Of a stretch of DNA of 59,927 nt, positions 16,393 through 23,831 are shown piece after piece. Location of the stretch: NCBI GenBank assembly GCA_015067935.1, contig SVLL01000003.1, forward strand, positions 1 to 59,927. The letters run 5' to 3'. A program made the position numbers and the translations under genes. How positions within the stretch are numbered: position 1 is the stretch's first letter; the number at the start of each line of letters is the position of its first letter. The notes under the pieces were generated by a model. That model did no database searches, was not told the DNA's origin, and saw nothing but the letters and a program-made list of their open reading frames with translations. The DNA is from Oscillospiraceae bacterium (GTDB lineage Bacteria; Bacillota; Clostridia; Oscillospirales; Oscillospiraceae).

Positions 16393-17696
16393 TCGGCCGT
16401 CACAACCTCTCCGGCAGGTGTTTCTTCAGTGGGAGTAGCCTCCTCGGCGGCAGGTTCTTCTGCAACGGGCTGCTCAGCCACAGGCTCTTCAGCAACAGGC
16501 TCCTCAGCCACGGGGGTTTCTGCCTCTGCAGCAAAAATTGCTGCTGCGGGGGCGGCCTTGGCAATGATTTCGCTTGCGTTCACATCAAAGACCTGTGCTT
16601 CAGTTTCCACGGGTTCGTCGCTGCGGTCTTCCTCGTCCTCGCGGTGCTCGATGATCTTGCTGCGGACCTTCAGGACAATCGCCAGGATGATGCCCACCAG
16701 AACCAGCACAAAGCCGGTGCCGAAGACAATGATATTGACGATGGCGGTCTGCTGGAAGAGCTTGCGCGCCACATCCAGACCGGGCAGGGCGGTCCACATA
16801 TCCGGCACGAAAATGGCCAGAATGTTTACGATCACCGGGATGCCGGCCCACATCAGGGGATAGCCGGCCCGGCGGAAGCCCTTGGGCAGCTGGGCGGCAT
16901 TGACAAGCAGAATGGCAGCTATCAGCACCACGCAGATGACGATGCCCAGAATCAGGTTCTGACGGGAGGCGAAATCACGGACGGTGTTCAGAATGTCCCG
17001 GATGCCGACGGTGTTTTCACCGCCTACAATGTTTTCCAGACCGGGGATCTGGAAATTTTCGTCCTCGATGAAGCCGGCAAGACCCTCAACCTCCACCTTC
17101 TGGATGATCTCGTTCTCATCGAAAACCTTGCCCACCTGCTCGGCAATATCCTCGGGGATGGGCTGGCCGGTGATGGATTCGATCAGCGTGGAGTTTTCCT
17201 CAATCAGCTGGACGATCTCTTCCGGCTCAAAGGTGGTGGTGACGGTGTCGTTGATGTAGTCGGTCAGCAGACCGGCGGTCTTTTCGGAAATGTAGTCCTT
17301 CACGGTGGAGTCCTGGATCATCTGAGTGAATTCTTCCTTGGAAACGGGGAATTCCTCACCCAGCTGCTCGGCTACCTGGTCGTAGAACATATCGATCAGC
17401 TGCTTGGTCAGGTCATCAGCCACATTCTCGGCCTCGGAGCGGTACACTCTCTGGTAGCTGCGCACCCGGGGGGCGATCCGCATCCCACCTTCACCGGGTC
17501 CGGCAGGTGCGTTGACCCGAATATGTGCCGGGGCGGAAATCAGCTCCTGCACCAAGCTCTGGATCGTATCCTCAGAGGTGACGATCTGGATGTCAGCAAT
17601 CAGTGCGGTGACAACAACGCTGGCAAACAGTGCCACACCCAGCAGGAAGGAAATGAAGGCAAGAAGGATCCGGACGGGAAGGGATAGCTTTCTCAT
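16389..17696 (-). CDS. Membrane protein with acidic Ala/Pro-rich repeat tail
   Basis: The 435-residue protein has an N-terminal span (residues 8-33), a ~210-residue extracytoplasmic acidic helical region, then three spans (LILGIVICVVLIAAILL; LMWAGIPVIVNILAIFV; IVFGTGFVLVLVGIILAIV) and a cytoplasmic tail. The tail has a VAEEP/VAEQP repeat (three exact VAEEP units plus variants) within about 40 residues. I find no known enzymatic domain. The upstream sequence has AGGAGAAC before the ATG. It forms an operon with the 81-residue gene. Confidence 0.75.
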   Translation of the reverse strand: MRKLSLPVRILLAFISFLLGVALFASVVVTALIADIQIVTSEDTIQSLVQELISAPAHIRVNAPAGPGEGGMRIAPRVRSYQRVYRSEAENVADDLTKQLIDMFYDQVAEQLGEEFPVSKEEFTQMIQDSTVKDYISEKTAGLLTDYINDTVTTTFEPEEIVQLIEENSTLIESITGQPIPEDIAEQVGKVFDENEIIQKVEVEGLAGFIEDENFQIPGLENIVGGENTVGIRDILNTVRDFASRQNLILGIVICVVLIAAILLVNAAQLPKGFRRAGYPLMWAGIPVIVNILAIFVPDMWTALPGLDVARKLFQQTAIVNIIVFGTGFVLVLVGIILAIVLKVRSKIIEHREDEEDRSDEPVETEAQVFDVNASEIIAKAAPAAAIFAAEAETPVAEEPVAEEPVAEQPVAEEPAAEEATPTEETPAGEVVTAE

Positions 17697-17821
17697 AGGG
17701 ATTTTGTTCTCCTTTTGTTCATATGATGTCTATATTTTACCTCTGAAGTCATAAAAAGTCAATTATTATGCAACTATTATGCAACAAAAAACAGCACCTG
17801 ACCGTACTGCATGGTGCTGTC

Positions 17822-18040
17822 TTATTTGTTTATGGCAGGTTTTGAGGTCCTGCCCAGCAGATAATCCACAGAAACATTATGAAAATCTGCAATTTTTATC
17901 AGCGTGGTCGTCGGAATGTCAATATCCCCCCGCTCGTAATTGCTATAAACCCGTTGGCTGCAAGAAAGAATTTGTCCCATCTGTGTCTGCGAAAGGTCTT
18001 TATCCTCCCGTAAATTGCGTATGCGGGGGTACAGAGGCAT
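17822..18040 (-). CDS. XRE-family regulator of a divergent operon
   Basis: The 72-residue protein is a one-domain Cro/C1-type repressor (RIRNLREDKDLSQTQMGQIL, SCSQRVYSNYERGDIDIPTT, DYLLGRTSKPAINK). AAGGCGGTG precedes the ATG. It is transcribed away from the zinc-ribbon gene. The palindrome at 18103-18121 lies between the -35 and -10 of that operon's promoter, so this protein is a good candidate for its repressor and may regulate itself. Confidence 0.85.
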   Translation of the reverse strand: MPLYPRIRNLREDKDLSQTQMGQILSCSQRVYSNYERGDIDIPTTTLIKIADFHNVSVDYLLGRTSKPAINK

Positions 18041-18068
18041 AATAACACCGCCTTGAAATGTTTTTAAA

Positions 18069-18074
18069 TATTAT
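18069..18074 (-). promoter_or_regulatory. Promoter -10 of the XRE gene
   Basis: TATAAT on the minus strand, 29 bases before the XRE start. A partial -35 would fall inside the adjacent TTCGCTA repeat, so repressor binding would also limit its own transcription. Confidence 0.5.
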
Positions 18075-18095
18075 ACCCTAGAAAATTATTCGCTA

Positions 18096-18124
18096 TTGAC
18101 TTTTAGCGAATAATTCGCTAAAGT
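18096..18124 (+). promoter_or_regulatory. Operator-containing promoter of the zinc-ribbon/YbjN/CFI-box operon
   Basis: TTGACT at 18096-18101 and TAAAGT at 18119-18124 are separated by 17 bases. The spacer is filled by the perfect palindrome TTAGCGAATAATTCGCTAA (18103-18121). A third half-site TTCGCTA lies directly upstream at about 18089-18095. An operator placed between -35 and -10 blocks polymerase, the classical repressor layout. Confidence 0.75.
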
Positions 18125-18212
18125 AGGAGCTAGGAGCGATTGTTTCTCCCTAAAAGACAGAATTAGGAGAACTAACAGAGGGAGAGTGAACTCGCGGAAA
18201 GGAGGTTTTACG

Positions 18213-18416
18213 ATGGCTGATATGAATTTCAAACCTTGCCCCAAGTGCTATGTGGGTTATTTGCGTGCTGTTTCCGAACGCAAGGGCGGCTTCAGCGGCG
18301 GCAAAGCCGTTACTGGTGCACTTCTGCTGGGTCCGATTGGTATTGCTGCCGGTGCTCTGGGCAAAAAGAAAGTTACCTATATGTGCAACAAATGCGGCTA
18401 TATGGCCGAATACTGA
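18213..18416 (+). CDS. Zinc-ribbon protein with glycine-rich hydrophobic segment
   Basis: This 67-residue protein carries two Cys pairs, CPKC at residues 9-12 and CNKC at 58-61, a zinc-ribbon pattern. Between them is a hydrophobic glycine/alanine stretch (TGALLLGPIGIAAGALG) that could insert in or graze a membrane. AAAGGAGG precedes the ATG. It is the first gene of a likely operon with the YbjN-like and CFI-box genes and is controlled by the divergent XRE repressor. Its role is unknown. Confidence 0.7.
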   Translation: MADMNFKPCPKCYVGYLRAVSERKGGFSGGKAVTGALLLGPIGIAAGALGKKKVTYMCNKCGYMAEY

Positions 18417-18457
18417 TTCCCTTCAAATTTACTTAAGAGAAAAGAGAGGTATATTTT

Positions 18458-18871
18458 ATGTCTGCAAATATGGTTAAAGAACAACTGATGTCTTTGTTTA
18501 GACAAAAGAATTTTCGTTATACCGACTTGGGCGGTGCATACCTGGAGGTATATATGCCCGGAAAAGCAATGGACGCTGTTCCCTGCACACTTCTGATTGC
18601 TGCAGACGGCTTGACACTGATTGATGTGCGATGCCAAAAGCTTATTAATTTTAAGGAAAAGCAGGCAAACGGTCTGCTGGCCTGCAATCAGGCAAATCAG
18701 CAAAGCACGATCGCACGGTTTTATACGAACGAGCAGGGAGAAGCCATTGCACAAACACAACTGGTTTACGGCGGCTCTGTTGCCTATGCCCACGCACTTT
18801 TAATGATTTCCCTGTTTGCCTCCGATGTGGACAAAAACTACTCCATGCTTGCCAAGATGAGATGGGCATAA
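18458..18871 (+). CDS. YbjN-like domain protein
   Basis: The 137-residue product resembles the YbjN/T3SS-chaperone fold: a helix, a beta sheet (TLLIAADGLTLIDVRCQKLI) and a Gly-rich helix region near the C-terminus (VYGGSVAYAHALLMISLFA). Such domains act as small chaperones or regulators in some bacteria. The match is by pattern and uncertain. AGAGAGGTATATTTT precedes the ATG. It lies 41 bases after the zinc-ribbon stop and 23 bases before the CFI-box gene, consistent with one operon. Confidence 0.55.
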   Translation: MSANMVKEQLMSLFRQKNFRYTDLGGAYLEVYMPGKAMDAVPCTLLIAADGLTLIDVRCQKLINFKEKQANGLLACNQANQQSTIARFYTNEQGEAIAQTQLVYGGSVAYAHALLMISLFASDVDKNYSMLAKMRWA

Positions 18872-18894
18872 GCAGGCGTTGAAGGAGGACGCAC

Positions 18895-20097
18895 ATGGAG
18901 GAGATCTTACAAAAAATCGATGCAATGCTTGAAAATTTTGAGATTGCAGAAGCATTCACATTTTGTCAGAAAAGACTGCTGGAAGCAGGACTGAATCCCC
19001 AACAGCAGGAAATGCTGGCACTGCAGACCATCCGTTGTGTGATACATACCGTTAATCTGGAAACTCTGCATGGCTACACCGACGAAAACAATATTCTTCA
19101 GCCAAGTGAACGTGGAAAAAAGGATATAGAGCTTCTTGAAAAATATATTTTCCGGCTCATCGGTTATTTAGAGCCGGAGGATCAGGCAAAAATCGAAACT
19201 ATGTATTTGCAGGTTTGTGAATATGTGTATGCATGGTTTTTCCATTTTATGCCCTACTATGTGCAGAAGGTTGCCGATACCGAAACAAGTGCTGCAAATA
19301 CCCGCTTTTATCAAGGGTATCTGTGCCTGCTGGTGCAGGTTTATATTAAGTTTGAGTCGCTGCAGAAAATGGCGTGTATAAGAAAAGCAGTGTTTCCGTT
19401 GGATGACAAAAAAACCTATTATCGGTACGCAATGGCGTTGGCTGATCAGGGGGCAGATTTGGTGGAACAGGCACGGGAACTGGCTGAGGATTTTCCCTAT
19501 TTTTCCACAGAAGACGGCAAGGCGGCAGTGAAGCTGCTGCTGATCGCAGACCATTTGTTTTCCCAAGCGGTGACACGAATGTCGCAAAGCAGGGAGTGCA
19601 TTCCTGCCAAGGTGCTTTCCTGGAAAAAAGCCCGAGCAGCCATTAATGCGGATATTCTCAATATGATCATTGTGGCTCAAGGAGAACGGCAGTCTTTATT
19701 CTACGGACCGACGGAGCGAAATGAATACATCGCTAAAATACGAACTCTGGAGCAAGAAATCAAGGAAATAGAGCTGGATTATGAAGGTCCTACATTTTCA
19801 GAAAGCGGTTTTACCACGGTGCAGCAAGGCGGCTGCTATGTGGCAACAGCGGTATATGGGTCCTATGACTGCCCCCAGGTCTGGGTGCTGCGTCGCTATC
19901 GGGACCAAAAGCTTGCTTCCACATGGTCCGGACGGGCATTTATCAGGCTTTACTATGCCGTCAGTCCCTGTTTTGTCAGGTGGTTTGGCGGCAGCCAGCT
20001 GTTCAAACGGTTCTTCGGTGCCAAGCTAGATAAAATGGTTGCCCGGCTTCAGGCAGAAGGTCTTAAGGATACGCCGTATGCCGATCAGGTATGGTAA
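18895..20097 (+). CDS. CFI-box C-terminal domain protein
   Basis: The 400-residue protein has a long helical N-terminal part (about 300 residues, no motif I recognise) and a C-terminal domain that begins at Cys314 with CYVATAVYGSYDCPQVWVLR. This is the CFI-box-CTERM pattern, whose members often sit at the end of multidomain proteins and contain conserved aromatic and charged residues. Its function is unknown. AAGGAGG lies just upstream. It ends the XRE-controlled operon at a strong terminator. Confidence 0.7.
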   Translation: MEEILQKIDAMLENFEIAEAFTFCQKRLLEAGLNPQQQEMLALQTIRCVIHTVNLETLHGYTDENNILQPSERGKKDIELLEKYIFRLIGYLEPEDQAKIETMYLQVCEYVYAWFFHFMPYYVQKVADTETSAANTRFYQGYLCLLVQVYIKFESLQKMACIRKAVFPLDDKKTYYRYAMALADQGADLVEQARELAEDFPYFSTEDGKAAVKLLLIADHLFSQAVTRMSQSRECIPAKVLSWKKARAAINADILNMIIVAQGERQSLFYGPTERNEYIAKIRTLEQEIKEIELDYEGPTFSESGFTTVQQGGCYVATAVYGSYDCPQVWVLRRYRDQKLASTWSGRAFIRLYYAVSPCFVRWFGGSQLFKRFFGAKLDKMVARLQAEGLKDTPYADQVW

Positions 20098-20111
20098 TTG
20101 GAAAAATAAAC

Positions 20112-20152
20112 AAGGAATTCCGCGCAGATACTTTCTGTGCGGAATTCCTTTT
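20112..20152 (+). terminator. Intrinsic terminator
   Basis: AAGGAATTCCGCGCAGA and TTCTGTGCGGAATTCCTT form a long stem followed by TTTTG. It ends the CFI-box operon. Confidence 0.8.
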
Positions 20153-20191
20153 GAAAAGTCACAAAATTGGGGGAGTTTTTCCAAAAAATTC

Positions 20192-20220
20192 TTGACAAAT
20201 GGAGCACAAAGCGTTATAAT
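20192..20220 (+). promoter_or_regulatory. Consensus promoter of rpsF-ssb-rpsR
   Basis: TTGACA at 20192-20197 and TATAAT at 20215-20220 are separated by exactly 17 bases, a perfect sigma-70/SigA promoter. Confidence 0.9.
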
Positions 20221-20227
20221 ACACCAG

Positions 20228-20270
20228 TCTGCGTATGCAGATAATCCTTGCTCCGGGCGCGACCCGGGGC
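20228..20270 (+). promoter_or_regulatory. Candidate S6:S18 leader RNA
   Basis: The rpsF leader has a TCTGC/GCAGA hairpin and a GCTCCGGG/CCCGGGGC hairpin with a CGCGA loop. Firmicute rpsF leaders bind the S6:S18 complex at a hairpin with a CCG-containing loop or bulge. Position and CCG content fit, but the match is by eye. Confidence 0.35.
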
Positions 20271-20298
20271 CAAAAGTCCAAAAGGAGGTGCAATCAAC

Positions 20299-20595
20299 AT
20301 GGCTAAGATCACCGGTAAGTATGAGGTGCTCTACATCATCGACCCCGCTCAGGGCGAAGAGGGCATCGCAGCACTTGTGGAAAAGTTCAAGGCAATGGTG
20401 GAGGCGGAGGGTACCCTGACCAACATCGATGAGTGGGGCAAGCGTCGTCTTGCATACCCCATCAACGATCTGCCCGAGGGTTACTATGTTCTGATGAACT
20501 TCGAGTCCAATCCTGCGTTCCCTGCTGAAATGGAGCGTGTGATGAAGATCACCGAAGGCGTCATGCGTTGCCTGACCACCGTCGTGGAGGGCTAA
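20299..20595 (+). CDS. rpsF: 30S ribosomal protein S6
   Basis: The 98-residue protein is recognisable as S6: KYEVLYIIDPAQGEEGI at the N-terminus, IDEWGKRRLAYPINDLPEGYYVLMNF in the middle and EMERVMKITEGVMRCLTTVV at the end. S6 binds 16S rRNA together with S18. AAAAGGAGGTGC precedes the ATG; the earlier in-frame ATG lies before the ribosome site. It leads a conserved rpsF-ssb-rpsR operon with the next gene four bases away. Confidence 0.98.
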   Translation: MAKITGKYEVLYIIDPAQGEEGIAALVEKFKAMVEAEGTLTNIDEWGKRRLAYPINDLPEGYYVLMNFESNPAFPAEMERVMKITEGVMRCLTTVVEG

Positions 20596-20599
20596 GAGT

Positions 20600-21052
20600 A
20601 TGCTCAACCACATTGTTATCATGGGTCGTCTGACCCGTGACCCCGAACTTCGCCGTACCGGCAGCGGCGTTGCCGTTGCCAGCTTTACCGTTGCTGTCGA
20701 TCGTGATTTCGGCAAAAACGAGAACGGCGAGAAGGAAACCGACTTCATTGACTGTGTCGCTTGGCGTCAGACCGGAGAATTTGTCTCCAAGTATTTCGCT
20801 AAGGGCAGTATGGCTGTGGTTTCCGGCCGGCTGCAGATCCGCAGCTGGAAAGATAAGGACGGCAACAATCGTCGCACCGCTGAAATCGTGGCAGACAATG
20901 TCTACTTCGGTGACAGCAAGCGCAATGGCGACAATGCAGGCGGCTTCACAGCTGCTCCTGCCGGCAGCTTCGGCGGCTACTCCGCTCCCGCTGCTGCTCC
21001 CGCATCCGATTTTGCGATGCTGGATGACGACGACGCCCAGCTGCCCTTCTAA
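20600..21052 (+). CDS. ssb: Single-stranded DNA-binding protein
   Basis: The 150-residue protein has the OB-fold (MGRLTRDPELRRTGSGVAVA, FTVAVDRDFG, VVSGRLQIRSWKDKDG), a Gly/Ala-rich linker and the conserved acidic C-terminal tip (LDDDDAQLPF) that docks replication and repair proteins. It is placed between rpsF and rpsR as in most Firmicutes. Confidence 0.97.
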   Translation: MLNHIVIMGRLTRDPELRRTGSGVAVASFTVAVDRDFGKNENGEKETDFIDCVAWRQTGEFVSKYFAKGSMAVVSGRLQIRSWKDKDGNNRRTAEIVADNVYFGDSKRNGDNAGGFTAAPAGSFGGYSAPAAAPASDFAMLDDDDAQLPF

Positions 21053-21255
21053 TTGGGACTGACTCGAATACATCTTGCTGTTGGTCGGTGGTTCTTTCAC
21101 CCCGGCTCTGCGCCACCAAACCTTGAAATACACAAAGTATTCCTTCGGTTTGTTGACTGGATCCAATGCGAAATTCCTCGCCAACCAAGCAACAATCTGT
21201 ATTCATCGGCAGTCCGTTATGAACTTTTCTTCAAACTTACAAGGAGGTAATCGTT

Positions 21256-21492
21256 ATGGCTAACGAACAGCGTGTTCGCCCCCGCAAGCGCAAGAAGGTT
21301 TGCGCATTCTGCGTGGATAAGGTGACCAGCATCGATTATAAGGATACTGCAAAGATCCGCCGTTACCTGTCCGAGCGTGGCAAGATCCTGCCCCGCCGTA
21401 CCACCGGCACCTGCGCAGCTCACCAGCGTGACCTGACTACCGCTATCAAGCGCGCCCGTCAGATCGCTCTGCTGCCTTATGTTGCTGACTAA
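21256..21492 (+). CDS. rpsR: 30S ribosomal protein S18
   Basis: The 78-residue product has the S18 signature [30 protein letters not shown] and [15 protein letters not shown]18 forms the S6:S18 heterodimer on 16S rRNA. An AAGGAGGTAATCGTT site precedes the ATG. About 200 bases separate it from ssb, longer than usual for this operon, with no ORF I can support. Its final 111 coding bases, stop and terminator are duplicated 644 bases downstream. Confidence 0.98.
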   Translation: MANEQRVRPRKRKKVCAFCVDKVTSIDYKDTAKIRRYLSERGKILPRRTTGTCAAHQRDLTTAIKRARQIALLPYVAD

Positions 21493-21531
21493 TCTGTAAC
21501 AAGACACCCCCGAGGGAAACCTCGGGGGTGT
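21382..21531 (+). repeat. 150-bp direct repeat, copy 1 (rpsR 3' end plus terminator)
   Basis: Covers the last third of rpsR, its stop and its terminator stem. Identical to 22026-22175 except for C/T at 21456/22100. Confidence 0.95.
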
Positions 21532-21537
21532 CTTGTT
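21501..21537 (+). terminator. Intrinsic terminator of rpsF-ssb-rpsR
   Basis: AAGACACCCCCGAGG and CCTCGGGGGTGTCTT form a 15-bp stem with a GAAA loop. The U run is short in this copy (TCTTGTTT). Confidence 0.8.
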
Positions 21538-21640
21538 TCCGGGAGGATACATTTAAAAGGTGTATAGAATCGCATTAAGAGAAAATGTTAAAAAGTGAAA
21601 ATTTAACAATATCTCAAAATATATTGTAGCTTTGTGTATA

Positions 21641-21669
21641 TTGACAGCACTGAGCAAACAAAGTATAAT
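21641..21669 (+). promoter_or_regulatory. Consensus promoter of the 69-residue membrane gene
   Basis: TTGACA at 21641-21646 and TATAAT at 21664-21669 are separated by 17 bases. It drives a leader of about 130 bases. Confidence 0.75.
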
Positions 21670-21718
21670 TATTATAAGGGAATGGGAGTTATTCTTCGCT
21701 ATTTCAATGTAAGCAGAA

Positions 21719-21790
21719 TTGGAGGGCGTGGAAGGTTATCCAAAATCGCGTATAGCAAAAATTGAACTTGAGTATACAGCAAGCCCATAA
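21719..21790 (+). pseudogene. Possible fragment upstream of the membrane gene
   Basis: An open frame from TTG ends EGVEGYPKSRIAKIELEYTASP at a TAA. It reads like the C-terminus of an ordinary protein but lacks a credible start. It may be a leader peptide or a remnant left when the flanking repeat formed. I do not recognise it. Confidence 0.2.
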
Positions 21791-21805
21791 TAAGGAGGTC
21801 TGACA

Positions 21806-22015
21806 ATGGAGAACCTTAAAAGAGTAAGCAAGATCTTTCTATATATAGCGGTAGTGACGCTGATCGTAGCAGTACTGATTTTTGTTGATTTGACAGCGGC
21901 ATCTTATTTAAATGATGTGCGGGATTTGATTCTGTATATCGTTGCTATGATACCAGTGATTTTTGCATCTATTGGTGTGGCACTTCGGGTGATTGCAAAG
22001 GAATTGGGGAAATAA
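21806..22015 (+). CDS. Small two-span membrane protein
   Basis: The 69-residue product has a short basic start ([11 protein letters not shown]), two hydrophobic spans ([16 protein letters not shown] and [17 protein letters not shown]) and a basic C-terminal end (RVIAKELGK). AAGGAGG precedes the ATG. It is enclosed by the two rpsR repeats. A decayed fragment with a similar C-terminus (VFAVAMRMIAKEMEE) occurs at 23751-23798, so the family recurs in this region. Confidence 0.7.
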   Translation: MENLKRVSKIFLYIAVVTLIVAVLIFVDLTAASYLNDVRDLILYIVAMIPVIFASIGVALRVIAKELGK

Positions 22016-22019
22016 AGAA

Positions 22020-22136
22020 ATGCGAAAGATCCTGCCCCGCCGTACCACCGGCACCTGCGCAGCTCACCAGCGTGACCTGACTACCGCTATCAAGCGCGCT
22101 CGTCAGATCGCTCTGCTGCCTTATGTTGCTGACTAA
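22020..22136 (+). pseudogene. Duplicated 3' fragment of rpsR
   Basis: The codons for S18 residues from KILPRRTTG to the C-terminus, preceded by an in-frame ATG (MRK), give a 38-codon frame. There is only a weak ribosome site (GGGGAAAT). The fragment lacks the N-terminal zinc-cysteine region. It is best seen as a duplication product with a possible but unproven translation. Confidence 0.85.
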
Positions 22137-22175
22137 TCTGTAACAAGACACCCCCGAGGGAAACCTCGGGGGTGT
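22026..22175 (+). repeat. 150-bp direct repeat, copy 2 (rpsR 3' fragment plus terminator)
   Basis: Matches 21382-21531 with one substitution. The copies lie 644 bases apart and enclose the small membrane gene. Confidence 0.95.
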
Positions 22176-22182
22176 TTTTTTA
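22145..22182 (+). terminator. Duplicated intrinsic terminator
   Basis: The same stem as after rpsR but followed by a longer T run (GTTTTTTT), so this copy may be the stronger terminator. It ends the 69-residue membrane gene transcript. Confidence 0.8.
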
Positions 22183-22365
22183 TCAGAATGCCGTCGGCAT
22201 AGGGGATTTGCAGGAAGAGCAAAAATTTTTTAAAAAAATTTTTGCTTTGGGTGTATAAATTTGGCCTTGTTGTTCGTTACATATTGTAGAGATATGAATG
22301 TCCGCATTGTTGACGGGTGTGCGGACAACTCATATAATAGAAAAAAACCCCGGAGGAAAGACAGA

Positions 22366-22887
22366 ATGCTGGTCTATTTGCAGGCGATAGAGACGCAGGA
22401 AGAAAAATCAAAATTTGAAACCCTTTATCTGGAATACCGGCAGTATATGTTTCGGGTTGCTTACGCGATTTTGAACAATATACATGATGCGGAGGATGCG
22501 GTACAACTTGCTTTTATGAGGGCTGCGGAAAATATTGAAAATATTGGTGAGCCGGTGTGTATAAAAACGAAGGGCTGGCTCGTTACTATTGTTAGAAACG
22601 CAGCAATTGATATTTACAGAAGAAAGCGGGCACACCCAAGTGTGGAATACACCGCGTGGGCAGAGAAAATGTGCGTGGAATATGATGGCAGCAATCTGGT
22701 TTCCAAGTGCATCCTGAAGCTGCCGGAGCGGCAACAGAACCTGCTTATTCTGAAATACCAATACGGGTATGACCTGTATGAAATCGCTGAAATGATGGGA
22801 ATTACCTATCGCAATGCGCTTCAGATCGAGCAGAGAGCCAAGGCAAAATTACGAGAACTATGTAAGGAGGAAGGAATCCTATGTTAA
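22366..22887 (+). CDS. ECF-type RNA polymerase sigma factor
   Basis: The 173-residue protein has sigma region 2 (FRVAYAILNNIHDAEDAVQLAFMRA, WLVTIVRNAAIDIYRRK) and region 4 (LPERQQNLLILKYQYGYDLYEIAEMMGITYRNALQIEQRAK). ECF factors direct RNA polymerase to stress or envelope regulons. GGAGGAAAGACAGA precedes the ATG; earlier in-frame starts lack a site. It overlaps the next gene by seven bases, so the pair is coupled, consistent with a sigma/anti-sigma arrangement. Confidence 0.85.
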   Translation: MLVYLQAIETQEEKSKFETLYLEYRQYMFRVAYAILNNIHDAEDAVQLAFMRAAENIENIGEPVCIKTKGWLVTIVRNAAIDIYRRKRAHPSVEYTAWAEKMCVEYDGSNLVSKCILKLPERQQNLLILKYQYGYDLYEIAEMMGITYRNALQIEQRAKAKLRELCKEEGILC

Positions 22888-23564
22888 GCGATGAAATCTT
22901 AAAGGAAGCAACTGCGGATGTGGTGCGTTTTCGCTTATCCCAATATCCCGAAGAGGAAATGCCCCACACTTTTTCCAAAGCATTTGAAAAGAGAATGAAA
23001 AAAATAATCAAGAGAGCGGATCATCCCGTCAGGCATCATATTATGCGCGTTGCAGCTATTTTGGTTATTACAATTACTGTATTATTCGGTGCATTGCTGG
23101 CGGCAAGTCCGGAGGTCCGGGCGGGGACACTTGATTGGATAAAGTTTACATCTTCCGGTACAATCTTTTATAAAAATGAAAGCACAAATACGAAAGAGGA
23201 CCTTCCGGCTGTGGAGTACCGCTTGCCAGCTGTGCCGGAGGGGTATGAGGAAGATGGTGTGATGGAGGGGACCTATAACAGGTGGCATAGTTATGTGAGG
23301 AAAGACCAAAAACTACTGGTACTTATATCCTGTTATTCACACCCAGCAGGCGGTATTTATTTGTGGACTGATAACCACGAATATCATCCTGGTTATAAGG
23401 TGAATGGCGTACAGGCAGAAATATATACCTCACCGGATGGGAAAAGAGCAAACTACATCATCTGGCAGGATCCGGAGACGGAAGTCCTGCTCATCATTCA
23501 GGCGTTTGAGGAACCTGAAACGCTGGTTGCGTTGGCAGAAACCGTAGAAAGAATCGATAAATAA
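22881..23564 (+). CDS. Membrane anti-sigma-like protein (DUF4367-like)
   Basis: The 227-residue product has a cytoplasmic N-terminus of about 50 residues, one span (HIMRVAAILVITITVLFGAL) and an extracytoplasmic beta-rich domain ending IIQAFEEPETLVALAETVER, resembling DUF4367 domains of anti-sigma-linked proteins. The overlap with the sigma gene supports a regulatory pair. It may hold the sigma factor at the membrane, but binding is inferred. Confidence 0.65.
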   Translation: MLSDEILKEATADVVRFRLSQYPEEEMPHTFSKAFEKRMKKIIKRADHPVRHHIMRVAAILVITITVLFGALLAASPEVRAGTLDWIKFTSSGTIFYKNESTNTKEDLPAVEYRLPAVPEGYEEDGVMEGTYNRWHSYVRKDQKLLVLISCYSHPAGGIYLWTDNHEYHPGYKVNGVQAEIYTSPDGKRANYIIWQDPETEVLLIIQAFEEPETLVALAETVERIDK

Positions 23565-23593
23565 TTTATATATCAGAAGGAAAAAGCATTCAA

Positions 23594-23701
23594 ATGGAGA
23601 AGACCTACAGCGGCTTGACCAAGGGGCAGACATACACACTGGAAGTGACAGTTATCATCAACGGCGTGACGCAAACGGCTTCCGTAAGCGGGACCTGCTG
23701 A
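23594..23701 (+). pseudogene. Fragment of a fibronectin-like or repeat domain
   Basis: A 35-codon frame (MEKTYSGLTKGQTYTLEVTV followed by IINGVTQTASVSGTC) resembles the C-terminal strands of a fibronectin type III or similar extracellular domain, ending abruptly at TGA. AAGGAAAAAGC precedes the ATG. It is probably a remnant of a larger surface protein. A small peptide gene cannot be excluded. Confidence 0.3.
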
Positions 23702-23750
23702 TACAAGACAAACTGTAAAAAATTTTTTTCGCAAGAGTGTATAAAATCGC

Positions 23751-23798
23751 GTGTTTGCTGTTGCAATGCGAATGATCGCAAAGGAAATGGAAGAATAA
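23751..23798 (+). pseudogene. Decayed 3' fragment related to the 69-residue membrane gene
   Basis: In one frame these bases read VFAVAMRMIAKEMEE then TAA, resembling the end of the protein at 21806-22015 ([13 protein letters not shown]). There is no intact gene around it. It suggests that more than one copy of the small membrane gene once lay here. Confidence 0.35.
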
Positions 23799-23831
23799 AA
23801 AACGGACACGCGGGGGGCGTGTCCGTTTTTT
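23797..23831. terminator. Bidirectional terminator
   Basis: AACGGACACGC and GCGTGTCCGTT pair around GGGG, with A-rich and T-rich flanks. It overlaps the mnmG stop and would serve transcripts from both sides. Confidence 0.75.

Noticed and set aside
21053..21255. Possible small gene between ssb and rpsR
   Set aside because: The frames lack a ribosome site and family features; it is more likely a leader region of rpsR.
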